Assembly (NCBI RefSeq): GCF_019710475.1
Contig: NZ_JAJFAX010000017.1
Span: forward strand, 1 to 56,704
DNA length: 56,704 bases
Source of the DNA: Glycomyces sp. TRM65418
GTDB lineage: Bacteria > Actinomycetota > Actinomycetes > Mycobacteriales > Micromonosporaceae
Direction of reading: 5' to 3'
Under the pieces are notes generated by a model, which ran no database searches, was not told the origin of the DNA, and saw only the letters and a list, made by a program, of their open reading frames with translations. Below are positions 1-8,194 of the stretch, piece by piece; the stretch's first letter is position 1; every line of letters begins with the position of its first letter. The position numbers were made by a program, and so were the translations under genes.

Positions 1-19
1 CGTTGTCTCCTCTGTGGTT

Positions 20-2329
20 TCAGTTTCCGGTGGTCTGGACGCCGGTGGTCATGACGCGGACGCCCTCGACGGCGCGGAGCGCGCCCTCGATGCGGAATCG
101 CCCCGTGAGGGGCAGATCGGCGCTGGAGTGGCCGACGGCGACGGTGAAGTCGCCGGGTTCGACGACGCGGACGCCGTCGCGGCCGGTGAACGAGGTCCGG
201 TCGGCGTGGAGGCGGAACGTCACACGCGTGGACTCGCCCGCTTGCAGGGCGATGCGGGCGTAGCCGGCGAGTTCGCGCACGGGCCGGGTCACCTGGGCGA
301 CCTCGTCGGTCAGGTAGAGCTGGACGACGTCCTCGCCGGGCCGGTCGCCGGTGTTGGCGACGGTGACGGCGATGTCGAGCTCGCCGTCGGTCCCGATCCG
401 GTCGGTGCTCAGTTCCAGGTCGCTGTAGGCGAACTCGGTGTAGGAGCGGCCGTGGCCGAACGCGTACAGCGGCGTCGGGTCGATGTTGGACACGCCCTCG
501 CTGTACTGGCCGAGCGGCGGAGCGAGGTAGGTGCCGGGCTGGCCGCCCGCCTGGTAGGGGATCCCGACCGGCAGGTGGCCGCTCGGGTTGATCCGGCCCG
601 AGAGGACGCCGGCGACCGCGTCGCCGCCTTCCTCGCCGGGGAGGAACGCCTGGACGACGGCGGCGCAGCGGTGAGCGAAGGAGCCCAAGGCGTACGGGCG
701 GCCGGAGACCACGACGAGGACCACCGGGGTGCCGGTGGCGAGGACGGCCTCGACGAGTTCGGCCTGGACGCCCGGAAGGGTCAGGTCGGCGGCGTCGCAG
801 CCTTCGCCGGAGGTGCCGCGCCCGAAGAGGCTGGCCAGGTCGCCGACGGCGAGCACGCAGACGTCGGCGGCGGTCGCGGCGTCGACGGCCGCGGCGATGC
901 CGCTGCGGTCGGCCTCCCGGATCGGGACGCCCCGCTCGTAGGCGACGGAGGCGTCCGGCAGCTCGGCGCGGAGGGCGTCGAGGAGCGAGGGGATCGCGAC
1001 GCCGGTGCCGCGGTCCTCGTACCGGGAGAGCACGTGGTTGGGGAAGGAGTAGCAGCCGAGGAGAGTGCGGGAGTCGTCGGCGGTGGGGCCGATCAGCGCG
1101 ATCGAGGCGGGTGCGCCGAGGGGGAGGGTCCCGTCGTTGTCGAGCAGCACCACTGACTTCGCGGCGATCTCGCGGGCGAGGGCGCGGTTGGCGGGGCTGT
1201 CGAGGTCGACGTCCGGGTCGGGGGCGGCGAGGGCGGGATCGGCGTCCAGGAGGCCGAGTTCGGCCTTCTGCCGGAGCACCCGCCGCACCGCGGTGTCCAC
1301 GGTCGACTCGTCGAGCGCGCCGGAGGCGATCTTGTCGGCGAGGAGGGCGTAGGCGTCGGTGCCCGGCAGTTCGACGTCGATGCCGGCGGTGAGCGCCTGC
1401 GCGCCGGAGTCGGCGCGGTCGGCGCTCACGCGGTGCATCATGTCGAGGAAGGCGATGGCCCAGTAGTCGGAGACGACGGTGCCGGTGAAGCCCCACTGCT
1501 CGCGGAGGATCCCGGTGAGCAGTTCGCGGTTGGCGGCGGCGGGGAGGCCGTCCACGTCGGAGTAGGAGTTCATGACCGAGCGGGCGCCGCCGAGGCGGAC
1601 GGCCATTTCGAACGGGGGGAGGATGACGTCGGCGAGCTCTCTGGGGCCCATGGGGACGGGGGCGTGGTTGCGGGCGCCGCGGGAGGCGGAGTAGCCGGCG
1701 AAGTGTTTGAGGGTGGCGATGATCCCGGCCGATTCGAGGCCGCGCACGTAGGCGCTGCCGATGGTGCCGACGAGGTAGGGGTCTTCGCCCATGGTCTCCT
1801 CGACGCGGCCCCAGCGGTAGTCGCGGACGACGTCCAGGACCGGTGAGAGTCCTTGGTGGACGCCGACGGCTCGCATGTCGGCGCCGATGTGGCGGGCCAT
1901 GCGTTCGATGAGGTCGGGTGCGAAGGTCGCGGCCCATGCGAGGGAGGTGGGGTACACGGTGGCTCCCAGGGTGGTGAACCCGGTGAGGCATTCCTCGTGG
2001 GCGATCGCGGGGACGCCGAGGCGGGAGCGCTCGACGATGCCGCGCTGCATCCGCTCGAGCGCGGCGGCCCCCTCGGCGGGGGCGACGGGCTCGGTGCCGA
2101 AGGCTCGGGTGAGGTGGCCGAGGCCGTGGAGCGACGCGTCCTCCAGGGTCTTGGGGCCGCCGTTCATGGCGTCCTCCATGGGCGCGACTTCGCCGTCGTC
2201 GCCCACGATGCTTCTCGGCGGCCAGAAGCTGCCGAGCTGGGCCAGTTTCTCCTCCACGGTCATCTCGGCCAGCAAAGCCTCGACCCGGGCCTCGACGGGG
2301 GCCGCGGGATCGCGCCAGGTGTCGACCAT
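20..2329 (-). CDS. GH3 family beta-glycosidase (beta-glucosidase / beta-xylosidase)
   Basis: 769-residue glycoside hydrolase family 3 enzyme, predicted to cleave short beta-linked oligosaccharides in the cytoplasm. No signal peptide is visible. The N-terminal barrel carries the family motif KHF (about 208-210). The probable nucleophile is Asp288 in the VVSDY motif. The second alpha/beta domain and a C-terminal fibronectin-III-like domain (about 650-740, around DVVQLYL) complete the usual three-domain layout and length. It is the last gene of a minus-strand operon, 16 bases after the permease gene, with a GAAAGAGAG ribosome-binding stretch. Absence of a leader together with the upstream importer implies hydrolysis of imported sugars. 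Glucosidase versus xylosidase cannot be decided from sequence; the nearby xylanase genes favour a xylo-oligosaccharide substrate (inference). Confidence 0.93.
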   Translation of the reverse strand: MVDTWRDPAAPVEARVEALLAEMTVEEKLAQLGSFWPPRSIVGDDGEVAPMEDAMNGGPKTLEDASLHGLGHLTRAFGTEPVAPAEGAAALERMQRGIVERSRLGVPAIAHEECLTGFTTLGATVYPTSLAWAATFAPDLIERMARHIGADMRAVGVHQGLSPVLDVVRDYRWGRVEETMGEDPYLVGTIGSAYVRGLESAGIIATLKHFAGYSASRGARNHAPVPMGPRELADVILPPFEMAVRLGGARSVMNSYSDVDGLPAAANRELLTGILREQWGFTGTVVSDYWAIAFLDMMHRVSADRADSGAQALTAGIDVELPGTDAYALLADKIASGALDESTVDTAVRRVLRQKAELGLLDADPALAAPDPDVDLDSPANRALAREIAAKSVVLLDNDGTLPLGAPASIALIGPTADDSRTLLGCYSFPNHVLSRYEDRGTGVAIPSLLDALRAELPDASVAYERGVPIREADRSGIAAAVDAATAADVCVLAVGDLASLFGRGTSGEGCDAADLTLPGVQAELVEAVLATGTPVVLVVVSGRPYALGSFAHRCAAVVQAFLPGEEGGDAVAGVLSGRINPSGHLPVGIPYQAGGQPGTYLAPPLGQYSEGVSNIDPTPLYAFGHGRSYTEFAYSDLELSTDRIGTDGELDIAVTVANTGDRPGEDVVQLYLTDEVAQVTRPVRELAGYARIALQAGESTRVTFRLHADRTSFTGRDGVRVVEPGDFTVAVGHSSADLPLTGRFRIEGALRAVEGVRVMTTGVQTTGN

Positions 2330-2345
2330 TGATAGCTCTCTTTCG

Positions 2346-3179
2346 TTACTTCCCGAATCCGGCGGTGAGGCCGGACACGAGTTGGCGGCGGGCCAGGATG
2401 TAGGCGGCGAGCATCGGCAGGACCGACAGCACCACCGCGGCGAGGACCGCGGGGACGTCGACGCCGAACTGGCCTTGGAAGCTCCACAGCGACAGGGGGA
2501 TGACGCGGGTGGAGGCGCTCTGGGTGAGCACGAGGGGGAACAGGAAGCCGTTCCAGACCTGCAGCGCCTGGTACACGCCCACGGTGGCGAGGGCGGGTCG
2601 GGCGAGCGGGACCACCAGGCGCAGCAGGATCCGCCACTCGGTGGCGCCGTCCATCCGCATCGACTCGAACAGCGACTCGGGGATCTCCCGCAGGAAGTTG
2701 GTCAGGATCAGCAGCGTCAGCGGGATCGAGAACGCGATCGAGGGCAGGATGAGCGCGGCGAGCGTGTCGTAGAGCCCCAGCTGCACGATCAGGTAGTAGA
2801 CGGGGATGATCGCGGCCTGGATCGGGATCGCGATCCCCAGCAGGGCGACGCGGAACAGGTTGCGGCCGAAGCCGTCGCGGCTGCGGACGACGACGTAGGC
2901 GGCCATGATCGAGACGACGAGCGTGACCGCCACGGAGGCGGTGGTGACGACGACGCTGTTGAAGAAGAACAGCACGAAGTCGTTCTCCAGCACCCGCTGG
3001 TAGGCCGTGAGCGAGGGGTTCGCGGGCCAGGCCAGCGGGTTCTCGGCGTAGTAGTCCTCGCGCGGGCGCAGGCTGGTGATGAAGATGTAGTAGATCGGGA
3101 GGATGATGACGGCCAGCCACAGCCAGGCGAAGGCCGCGCCCAGGACGTTGGGGCGTTGTTCGTTGCGCTGCTTGGTCAT
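2346..3179 (-). CDS. Carbohydrate ABC transporter permease (MalG/LacG type)
   Basis: 277-residue inner-membrane permease of a CUT1-type sugar importer. Six hydrophobic segments are visible, beginning at the AAFAWLWLAVIILPIYYIF stretch. An EAA-like cytoplasmic loop (SLFESMRMDGATEW) contacts the ATPase in this family. The start at MTKQRNEQ was chosen because its ATG overlaps the upstream stop codon by one base (TGATG), which indicates translational coupling. The open frame runs further upstream only as a shadow of the preceding gene. No ATP-binding subunit lies in the window, so a shared MsiK-like ATPase elsewhere is likely, as is common in actinomycetes (inference). Confidence 0.93.
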   Translation of the reverse strand: MTKQRNEQRPNVLGAAFAWLWLAVIILPIYYIFITSLRPREDYYAENPLAWPANPSLTAYQRVLENDFVLFFFNSVVVTTASVAVTLVVSIMAAYVVVRSRDGFGRNLFRVALLGIAIPIQAAIIPVYYLIVQLGLYDTLAALILPSIAFSIPLTLLILTNFLREIPESLFESMRMDGATEWRILLRLVVPLARPALATVGVYQALQVWNGFLFPLVLTQSASTRVIPLSLWSFQGQFGVDVPAVLAAVVLSVLPMLAAYILARRQLVSGLTAGFGK

Positions 3180-4102
3180 CACGAGCCCTCCGATCGGGAG
3201 TCCATGCGGCTGGCGCCGGTGATCCGGTTGAGGCCCAGGGAGACCGCCAGGCCCACGGCGACCAGGACGAGCGCGAGCACGCTGGCCTGGCCCATGTCGT
3301 AGGAGCGGAACCCGGTGAGGTACATGTCCAGGGGCAGCACTCGGGTGGCGTTGCCCGGCCCGCCGCCGGTGAGCACGAAGATCAGGTCGAAATAGGTCAG
3401 CGATCCGACGGTCATCAGCGTGGTGGAGGTGACGATCGTGTACTTGAGCATCGGCAGTGTGATCAGGAAGAACTGCTGGACCGCTCCGGCGCCGTCCATG
3501 CGCGCGGCCTCGTACAGCTCCTTGGGGATCTGGCGGGTGCCGGCCTGGTAGATGAGCGTGTGGAAGGGGATGAAGCACCACCCGATCACGAACACGACCA
3601 CGTACAGCGCCAACTGCGGGTCGCCGAGCCAGTTCTGCGACAGCACGGCGATGTCCAGGGCCGAGCCGGCGCCGAAGTTGGGGTCGAGCAGGGCGGTGAA
3701 GGTGATCGCCACGGCCGCGGAGCTGAACAGCAGCGGCAGGAAGAACAGCGTGGCGAGCAGGGACCGGTAGCGCTGCCGTCCGGCGAGGAACACGCCGAGC
3801 AGGAGGCTCACCGGCGCCTGGAACAGGACGCACAGGACGGTGAGCTTGACGGTGAGCCACAGGGCGCCCCGGGAGACCGGGTCGTTGGCTGCGGCCGTCC
3901 AGTTGTCGAAACCGGCCCAGGTGATCGCGCCGAGCCCGTCCCAGTGGACGAAGGACAGGGCGGCGACGCCGAACAGCGGCACGATCGCGAAGACCCCGAA
4001 CAGGATCAGCGCGGGCGCGGCCATCCATCGTGAGGGCCCGCCCGGGCGCGCACCGCGTCGGCGGCGCGCGCTCGGGCGGGTCGCGGTGGCACTGAAGCTC
4101 AC
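3179..4102 (-). CDS. Carbohydrate ABC transporter permease (MalF/LacF type)
   Basis: 307-residue permease, partner of the downstream MalG-type protein. An Arg-rich cytoplasmic N-terminus (about 25 residues) precedes six membrane segments, the first around APALILFGVFAIVPLFGVAA. The EAA loop is LYEAARMDGAGAV. I placed the start at a GTG (VSFSATATR) because it overlaps the stop of the binding-protein gene as GTGA, the usual arrangement for coupled genes. A later ATG (MAAPALIL) would remove the charged N-terminus and is a less likely alternative. It forms the importer with the lipoprotein upstream and the second permease downstream. Confidence 0.92.
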   Translation of the reverse strand: MSFSATATRPSARRRRGARPGGPSRWMAAPALILFGVFAIVPLFGVAALSFVHWDGLGAITWAGFDNWTAAANDPVSRGALWLTVKLTVLCVLFQAPVSLLLGVFLAGRQRYRSLLATLFFLPLLFSSAAVAITFTALLDPNFGAGSALDIAVLSQNWLGDPQLALYVVVFVIGWCFIPFHTLIYQAGTRQIPKELYEAARMDGAGAVQQFFLITLPMLKYTIVTSTTLMTVGSLTYFDLIFVLTGGGPGNATRVLPLDMYLTGFRSYDMGQASVLALVLVAVGLAVSLGLNRITGASRMDSRSEGS

Positions 4103-5397
4103 AGCGTGGCGTCCATCGCCTCGGCGAACTGCTCGGCGGTGATGTCGCCGAGGAAGAGGCGGCTGAGGTTGTTCAGCAGCTCCTGGGCCTGGTCGGCGGG
4201 AAGGGCCTGGTCCCATGACAGTTCGAAGTGGGCGGCGTCGCGGACCATCGCGTAGGTGAATTCGAGGAACTCGTTGTTCTCTTCCTCGGCGATGCGGTCT
4301 TCGAGCCCGACGACGGGCGGCACGGCCCCGATGGCGAGCAGGGCGTCGATGTGCTCGTCGTTGTACACGGCCTCCGACAGGTAGTCGGTGGCGGTCTGCT
4401 GGGCGTCCTCCGGGGCGCTGGAGGCGACGGACCAGTAGTTCGCCGGGTTGCCGACGATGTTGCTCGGGTCGCCGGCGCCGCCCTCGACGATCGGGAAGGT
4501 CGAGAAGATCAGGCCGCCGCTCGCGACGAGGTCGGGCGCGTTGGTGAGGAACTCGGGGTAGATCCAGCTGCCCTGGAGGATCATCCCGGCCTTGCCGGTG
4601 GAGACCAGGGCGTGGTCGGCGCCCGCGTCGGCGACGACGGACGCGAAGCCGTCGCCGAAGGCGCCGGCGTCGACCAGTTCGGTGATCATCTGGGCCGCGC
4701 GGAGCATGTCCGGGTGCGACCAGGCGCCGGCCTCGCCGTCGAGGACGCGCTGGAACGCGGCCTCGCCGCCGACGCGGTCGGCCAGGTAGGAGATCCACAT
4801 GAGCTCGGGCCACACGCTCTGGCCGGCCAGCGCGATCGGGACGACGTCATGGGCCTTGAGGGCCTCGACGGCGGCGAGCAGGTCGCTCCACGTCTCGGGG
4901 ACGCCGGTCCCGGCGGCCTCCAGGACCTCGTTGTTGTGGTACATGACGACCGGCTGCGACTGGTTGTTCGGGACGGCGTAGACGCTGCCGTCGATCATGC
5001 CGACCTGGACCACCGAGGGCAGGACCCGGTCGGTGAGGGCGCTGGTGGGCTCGGTGAGGTCGATGACCTGGTCGTTGGCGACGTAGTCGGCCAGGGTGGC
5101 GCCGGCCCAGCCGAAGACGAGGGTCGGGGCGTTGCCGGAGCCGATCGCGGTGCGGATCTTCTCCTTGTAGGCGTCGTTGGCGAAGTACTCCGCGGTGATC
5201 TGATCATCGGGATGCGCTTCGTTCCAGTCCTCGAAGGAGGCGCGCATGGCTTCTTCGGCGCCGCCCGTGAGGCCCCACGCGGTGGCGCCGTCGGCGGAGG
5301 AGGACCCGGGCCGGTTGCCGCACGCACCCAGGGTGGCCACGACGGGGGCGGCGGCACCGAGGGCGAGGAGCGAACGGCGGCTTGTTCCAAGCTTCAT
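4099..5397 (-). CDS. Extracellular sugar-binding lipoprotein of ABC importer
   Basis: 432-residue family-1 solute-binding protein. The leader contains a twin-arginine-like SRRSLLALG stretch and a lipobox ending ATLGAC, so Cys26 should be lipidated and the protein anchored outside the membrane. The mature part has the usual cluster-B fold signatures: a Trp-rich interior and an EEAMRASFEDWN segment near the mature N-terminus. It is the first gene of the importer-GH3 operon. A promoter and a palindromic operator lie just upstream, and a lacI-family gene is divergent. The ligand is not readable from sequence; xylo- or gluco-oligosaccharides are likely from context. Confidence 0.93.
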   Translation of the reverse strand: MKLGTSRRSLLALGAAAPVVATLGACGNRPGSSSADGATAWGLTGGAEEAMRASFEDWNEAHPDDQITAEYFANDAYKEKIRTAIGSGNAPTLVFGWAGATLADYVANDQVIDLTEPTSALTDRVLPSVVQVGMIDGSVYAVPNNQSQPVVMYHNNEVLEAAGTGVPETWSDLLAAVEALKAHDVVPIALAGQSVWPELMWISYLADRVGGEAAFQRVLDGEAGAWSHPDMLRAAQMITELVDAGAFGDGFASVVADAGADHALVSTGKAGMILQGSWIYPEFLTNAPDLVASGGLIFSTFPIVEGGAGDPSNIVGNPANYWSVASSAPEDAQQTATDYLSEAVYNDEHIDALLAIGAVPPVVGLEDRIAEEENNEFLEFTYAMVRDAAHFELSWDQALPADQAQELLNNLSRLFLGDITAEQFAEAMDATL

Positions 5398-5445
5398 TGC
5401 TGGGATCCTTTCTGATGTCCGGTCGAGGGACCGGACGGAATCAAC

Positions 5446-5467
5446 GAAACTGTTTCTATTCAGTTTC
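5446..5467. promoter_or_regulatory. Palindromic operator in the importer operon leader
   Basis: GAAACTG and CAGTTTC form a perfect 7-bp inverted repeat around an 8-base spacer. The left part is itself an 11-bp palindrome, GAAAC-T-GTTTC. It lies just downstream of the predicted transcription start of the sugar-importer operon and shares the half-site CAGTTT with the palindrome at the divergent lacI gene. It is probably the binding site of that LacI protein (inference). Confidence 0.7.
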
Positions 5468-5478
5468 TCTGCGTTTCC

Positions 5479-5507
5479 AAAGTACGCTCCACCCGAGCGT
5501 GCGTCAA
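5479..5507 (-). promoter_or_regulatory. Promoter of the importer-GH3 operon
   Basis: On the minus strand TTGACG (5507-5502) and TACTTT (5484-5479) are separated by 17 bases. This is a good match to a housekeeping actinobacterial promoter. Transcription would begin near 5472, so the palindrome at 5446-5467 falls at about +5 to +26, a position suited to repression. Confidence 0.6.
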
Positions 5508-5576
5508 GTTACAGAAATGTAAAGACTGGGGCCGGAAGCTGAGAGAACACCGACAGTACGGTGACCTCCGTCGAAT

Positions 5577-5591
5577 CAGTTTCGTAAACTG
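5577..5591. promoter_or_regulatory. LacI autoregulatory operator over its own -10 box
   Basis: CAGTTT-CGT-AAACTG is a perfect 6-bp inverted repeat. It contains the likely -10 hexamer TAAACT (5585-5590), which ends six bases before the lacI ATG, so the lacI mRNA is probably leaderless and the repressor would block its own promoter. The half-site matches the operator facing the importer operon. Confidence 0.68.
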
Positions 5592-5596
5592 GTCAC

Positions 5597-6664
5597 ATGA
5601 CCGACAGTAAAGACGGGGTGCCGGCGACGGCCCGTGGCGCCCGCCGGCGCGCGACCCTCGCGGCCGTCGCCGAACGGGCCGGCGTCTCCAAGGCCACCGC
5701 GTCCAAAGTGCTCAACGGACGGCCCGGCGTCTCCGAGGAGACCAGACGCCAAGTCCGGCAGGTGATCGACGAACTCGGCTACATGCCGAGCACCGGCCCC
5801 CGAGAGCCGCGGGCCGCCGGGGCGATCCAGGTCGTGTTCGACAACATCCTCGACATGTACGCGCTGTACGTCCTCGACGGCGTCATCGCGGGAGCCGCCG
5901 CCCAGGGCGTCGACGTGGTCACCGGTGCGCTCGGCGCCGAGCACCCCGCGTCCGCGCGTTCGCTCGGCGTCGACCGCATCAAGGAGATCGCCGCCAGGGG
6001 CCACCTCGGGCTCATCGTCGTCACCTCCGAGTTGACCGGCGAGGAGATCGAGGCCTGCGAGCACCTCGGCCTGAGCCTGGTCGTCATCGACCCGGTCAAC
6101 CCCCTCGACGACCGCGTCACCAGCGTCGGCGCCACCAACTGGGCCGGCGGCGTCCAGGCCACGCGGCACCTCATCGACCTCGGGCACCGCCGGATCGGCT
6201 TCATCGGCGGGCCGGCCGGCTCCGTGTTCGGCCGCGAGCGCCTGCACGGCTACCGGGAGGCGCTGGAGACCGCGGGCCTGCATCCCGACCGGGAGCTCAC
6301 CGCGGCCGGACGCTTCGACGCCGAGTCCGGCGGCCGGGCGGCCGCGGCGCTGCTCGACCTCGCCGACCCGCCGACGGCGATCTTCGCGGCCAACGACACG
6401 ATGGCGATCGGCGTCATGCGGGAGGCGCGCTCGCGCGGCCTGCGCGTTCCCGAAGACCTGAGCCTGGTCGGCTTCGACGACACCTACAACGCGGCGTGGA
6501 CCGAACCGCCGCTGACCACGGTCCGCCAGCCCCTGCGGCGAATGGGCCGCGTCGCCGCGCGAACCCTCCTCGAACTCGCCGACGGCCGGGAGCCCGATTC
6601 GCACCACGTGCAGCTGGCGACGGACCTGGTGGTCCGCGAGTCGACGGCCCCGCCGCGCCGCTGA
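5597..6664 (+). CDS. LacI-family transcriptional regulator
   Basis: 355-residue repressor. The N-terminal helix-turn-helix and hinge helix span about residues 17-62 (TLAAVAERAGVSKATASKVL). The rest is a periplasmic-binding-protein-like sensor domain with the typical GHRRIGFIGG and AIFAANDTMAIGV motifs. The gene is divergent from the importer-GH3 operon, and both promoters carry related palindromes, so it most likely represses that operon and itself until an imported sugar binds. The ATG lies six bases after a TAAACT -10 box, suggesting a leaderless transcript. Ligand identity is not visible. Confidence 0.94.
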   Translation: MTDSKDGVPATARGARRRATLAAVAERAGVSKATASKVLNGRPGVSEETRRQVRQVIDELGYMPSTGPREPRAAGAIQVVFDNILDMYALYVLDGVIAGAAAQGVDVVTGALGAEHPASARSLGVDRIKEIAARGHLGLIVVTSELTGEEIEACEHLGLSLVVIDPVNPLDDRVTSVGATNWAGGVQATRHLIDLGHRRIGFIGGPAGSVFGRERLHGYREALETAGLHPDRELTAAGRFDAESGGRAAAALLDLADPPTAIFAANDTMAIGVMREARSRGLRVPEDLSLVGFDDTYNAAWTEPPLTTVRQPLRRMGRVAARTLLELADGREPDSHHVQLATDLVVRESTAPPRR

Positions 6665-6667
6665 GGC

Positions 6668-6692
6668 CCGGCCGGCCCGTCGGGCCGGCCGG
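6668..6692. terminator. Bidirectional hairpin between convergent genes
   Basis: A perfect palindrome with 12-base arms around a single central T lies directly after the lacI stop and before the stop of the convergent deacetylase gene. It has no U-tract but is well placed to end transcription from both sides. Confidence 0.6.
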
Positions 6693-6702
6693 AGCCGATC
6701 GC

Positions 6703-7788
6703 TCAGACGCGGGTCCACCGCTGGTTGTCGCCGCCCCAGCAGCCGTAGAGCTGCACGGGGGCGCCGTTGGACGAGCTGTAGACGTCCAGGCACGCGTTCC
6801 CATACCCGACGCTGCGGATCGTCCCGTCGGAGCCGAAGGTCCACCGCTGCCCCGCGGTGTTGCTGCAGGCGTTGATCTGCACCTGCGTGCCGTTGCCCCC
6901 CGAGGGCGCTTCGAGGCACCGGCCGAGGATCCGCAGCTCCTGCGCGGCGGTGTACGTGAACTGCTGGTTCGCGCCTTCGTAGCAGCTGTAGAGCTGGACC
7001 TTCACGCCGGCGGCGGTGCTGCCGCCGGGTACGTCGATGCACTTGCCGGCCGAGGTGCTGCGCAGCAGGTCGGTCTCCGTGCCGCCACCGCCGCCGGAGC
7101 CGTCGGGGGCGACGGCCCGGCCGGTGCTCGGGGAGATCATGCCCGCGCACAGGCCGCGCGAGCGCAGGTCGGCGGCGATCTGCGGGATCGCGTTGATCGT
7201 GCTCCGGTAGGAGTCGTGCATGAGCATGACCCCGCCGTTCTGCAGGCCGCGGGCGGCCTGCACGATCTGGGCGGTGGTCGCGCCGTTCCAGTCCCGGGAG
7301 TCGACCGACCACAGGACTTCGGTCAGCCCGTACTGGGCTTCGACGGACTTGAGCGTCGCGTTGGTCTCGCCGTAGGGCGGCCGGAAGAGGACGGGCGTGC
7401 CGCCGCCCGCCGACTGGATCGCCTGCTGGGTGCGCGAGATCTCCGAGGCCATCTGGGACTGGCTCAGCTGGGTCATGTGCGGGTGCGTGTAGGAGTGGTT
7501 GCCCACCCACATGCCGGCGTTGACCTGGGCGCGGACCAGGCCGGGGTTGGCGGCGGCGTTCTGCCCGGTGTTGAACATGGTGGCGCGCAGGCCGTTCGAG
7601 GCGAGCGCGTTGAGCAGGCTGTCGGTGCTGCTCGGGTTGGGCCCGTCGTCGAAGGTCAGCGCGACGTAGCCGTTGCAGGCCTGCGCCTGCGCCGGCGACG
7701 CGGCGACGCTGAGCACCACGGCGGCGGCGCCGAGGGCGACGGTGAATGCGGACAGGCTGGCGATGAGCGTCCTCATGCGGCTTCGCAT
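6703..7788 (-). CDS. Secreted CE4 polysaccharide deacetylase with ricin-type CBM13 lectin domain
   Basis: 361 residues. A Sec-type signal peptide covers about 1-36. A NodB-type carbohydrate esterase family 4 domain follows, with motif 1 TFDDGP, zinc-binding HSYTHP, RPPYGE, DSRDWN and the closing LMHDS. The C-terminal third is a ricin-B-like trefoil with QxW repeats (QQFTYT, QRWTFG, QRWTRV). It would remove acetyl groups from acetylxylan or chitin outside the cell. The gene follows the GH11 xylanase on the same strand, as in the xlnB-axeA pair known from Streptomyces lividans, so acetylxylan is the best substrate guess. That S. lividans enzyme carries a CBM2, whereas this one has CBM13. The start is supported by AAGGAGG seven bases upstream. 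Confidence 0.92.
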   Translation of the reverse strand: MRSRMRTLIASLSAFTVALGAAAVVLSVAASPAQAQACNGYVALTFDDGPNPSSTDSLLNALASNGLRATMFNTGQNAAANPGLVRAQVNAGMWVGNHSYTHPHMTQLSQSQMASEISRTQQAIQSAGGGTPVLFRPPYGETNATLKSVEAQYGLTEVLWSVDSRDWNGATTAQIVQAARGLQNGGVMLMHDSYRSTINAIPQIAADLRSRGLCAGMISPSTGRAVAPDGSGGGGGTETDLLRSTSAGKCIDVPGGSTAAGVKVQLYSCYEGANQQFTYTAAQELRILGRCLEAPSGGNGTQVQINACSNTAGQRWTFGSDGTIRSVGYGNACLDVYSSSNGAPVQLYGCWGGDNQRWTRV

Positions 7789-8140
7789 GATCGGCCTCCT
7801 TGGGATGTCGCCCGAAGGCGCCGGCGGAGAGGGTCGGCGGCGGCTCGGGGGTACGGCGCATCAGTCGGCGTCGACGAACTCCCAGGGGTGAGGGCCCTTG
7901 TCGCCATGAGGGGACGACGGTGGATCGATGTCCCGTGAACGAACAGGAACGAATGCAATTATCCGGGCCGAATCCTTGGAGGACAAGGGGGTCGACCGCT
8001 CATAAAATCGATGAGCATCAATTAATATGCGACCGGTCGGGGAGCGGTCGACGAACGGGAGACGAGCGGAGCCCGGGTGGCGACCGCCGCGAGCGCGACG
8101 AATCCCTCGAAGCCGAACGGGCCGCTCGCGCACACGGAAG
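7789..8140. other. Intergenic region with long inverted repeat around an AT-rich core
   Basis: About 350 bases with no gene, between the deacetylase start and the xylanase terminator. Perfect 11-bp arms (7991-8001 and 8042-8052, GTCGACCGCTC and its complement) enclose a 40-base AT-rich core containing ATCGAT and CAATTAATATG. In such GC-rich DNA this looks like a regulatory region for the deacetylase gene. I see no clear -35/-10 pair. Confidence 0.4.
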
Positions 8141-8169
8141 CGGCGCGGCGGCAAGATGCCGCCGCGCCG
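8141..8169 (-). terminator. Terminator of the xylanase gene
   Basis: Perfect 12-bp arms (CGGCGCGGCGGC and complement) with an AAGAT loop, 26 bases beyond the xylanase stop. No long U-tract follows, which is usual in this kind of genome. Confidence 0.65.
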
Positions 8170-8194
8170 TTCTCCAGGGTGTTCCGGACCCGTT

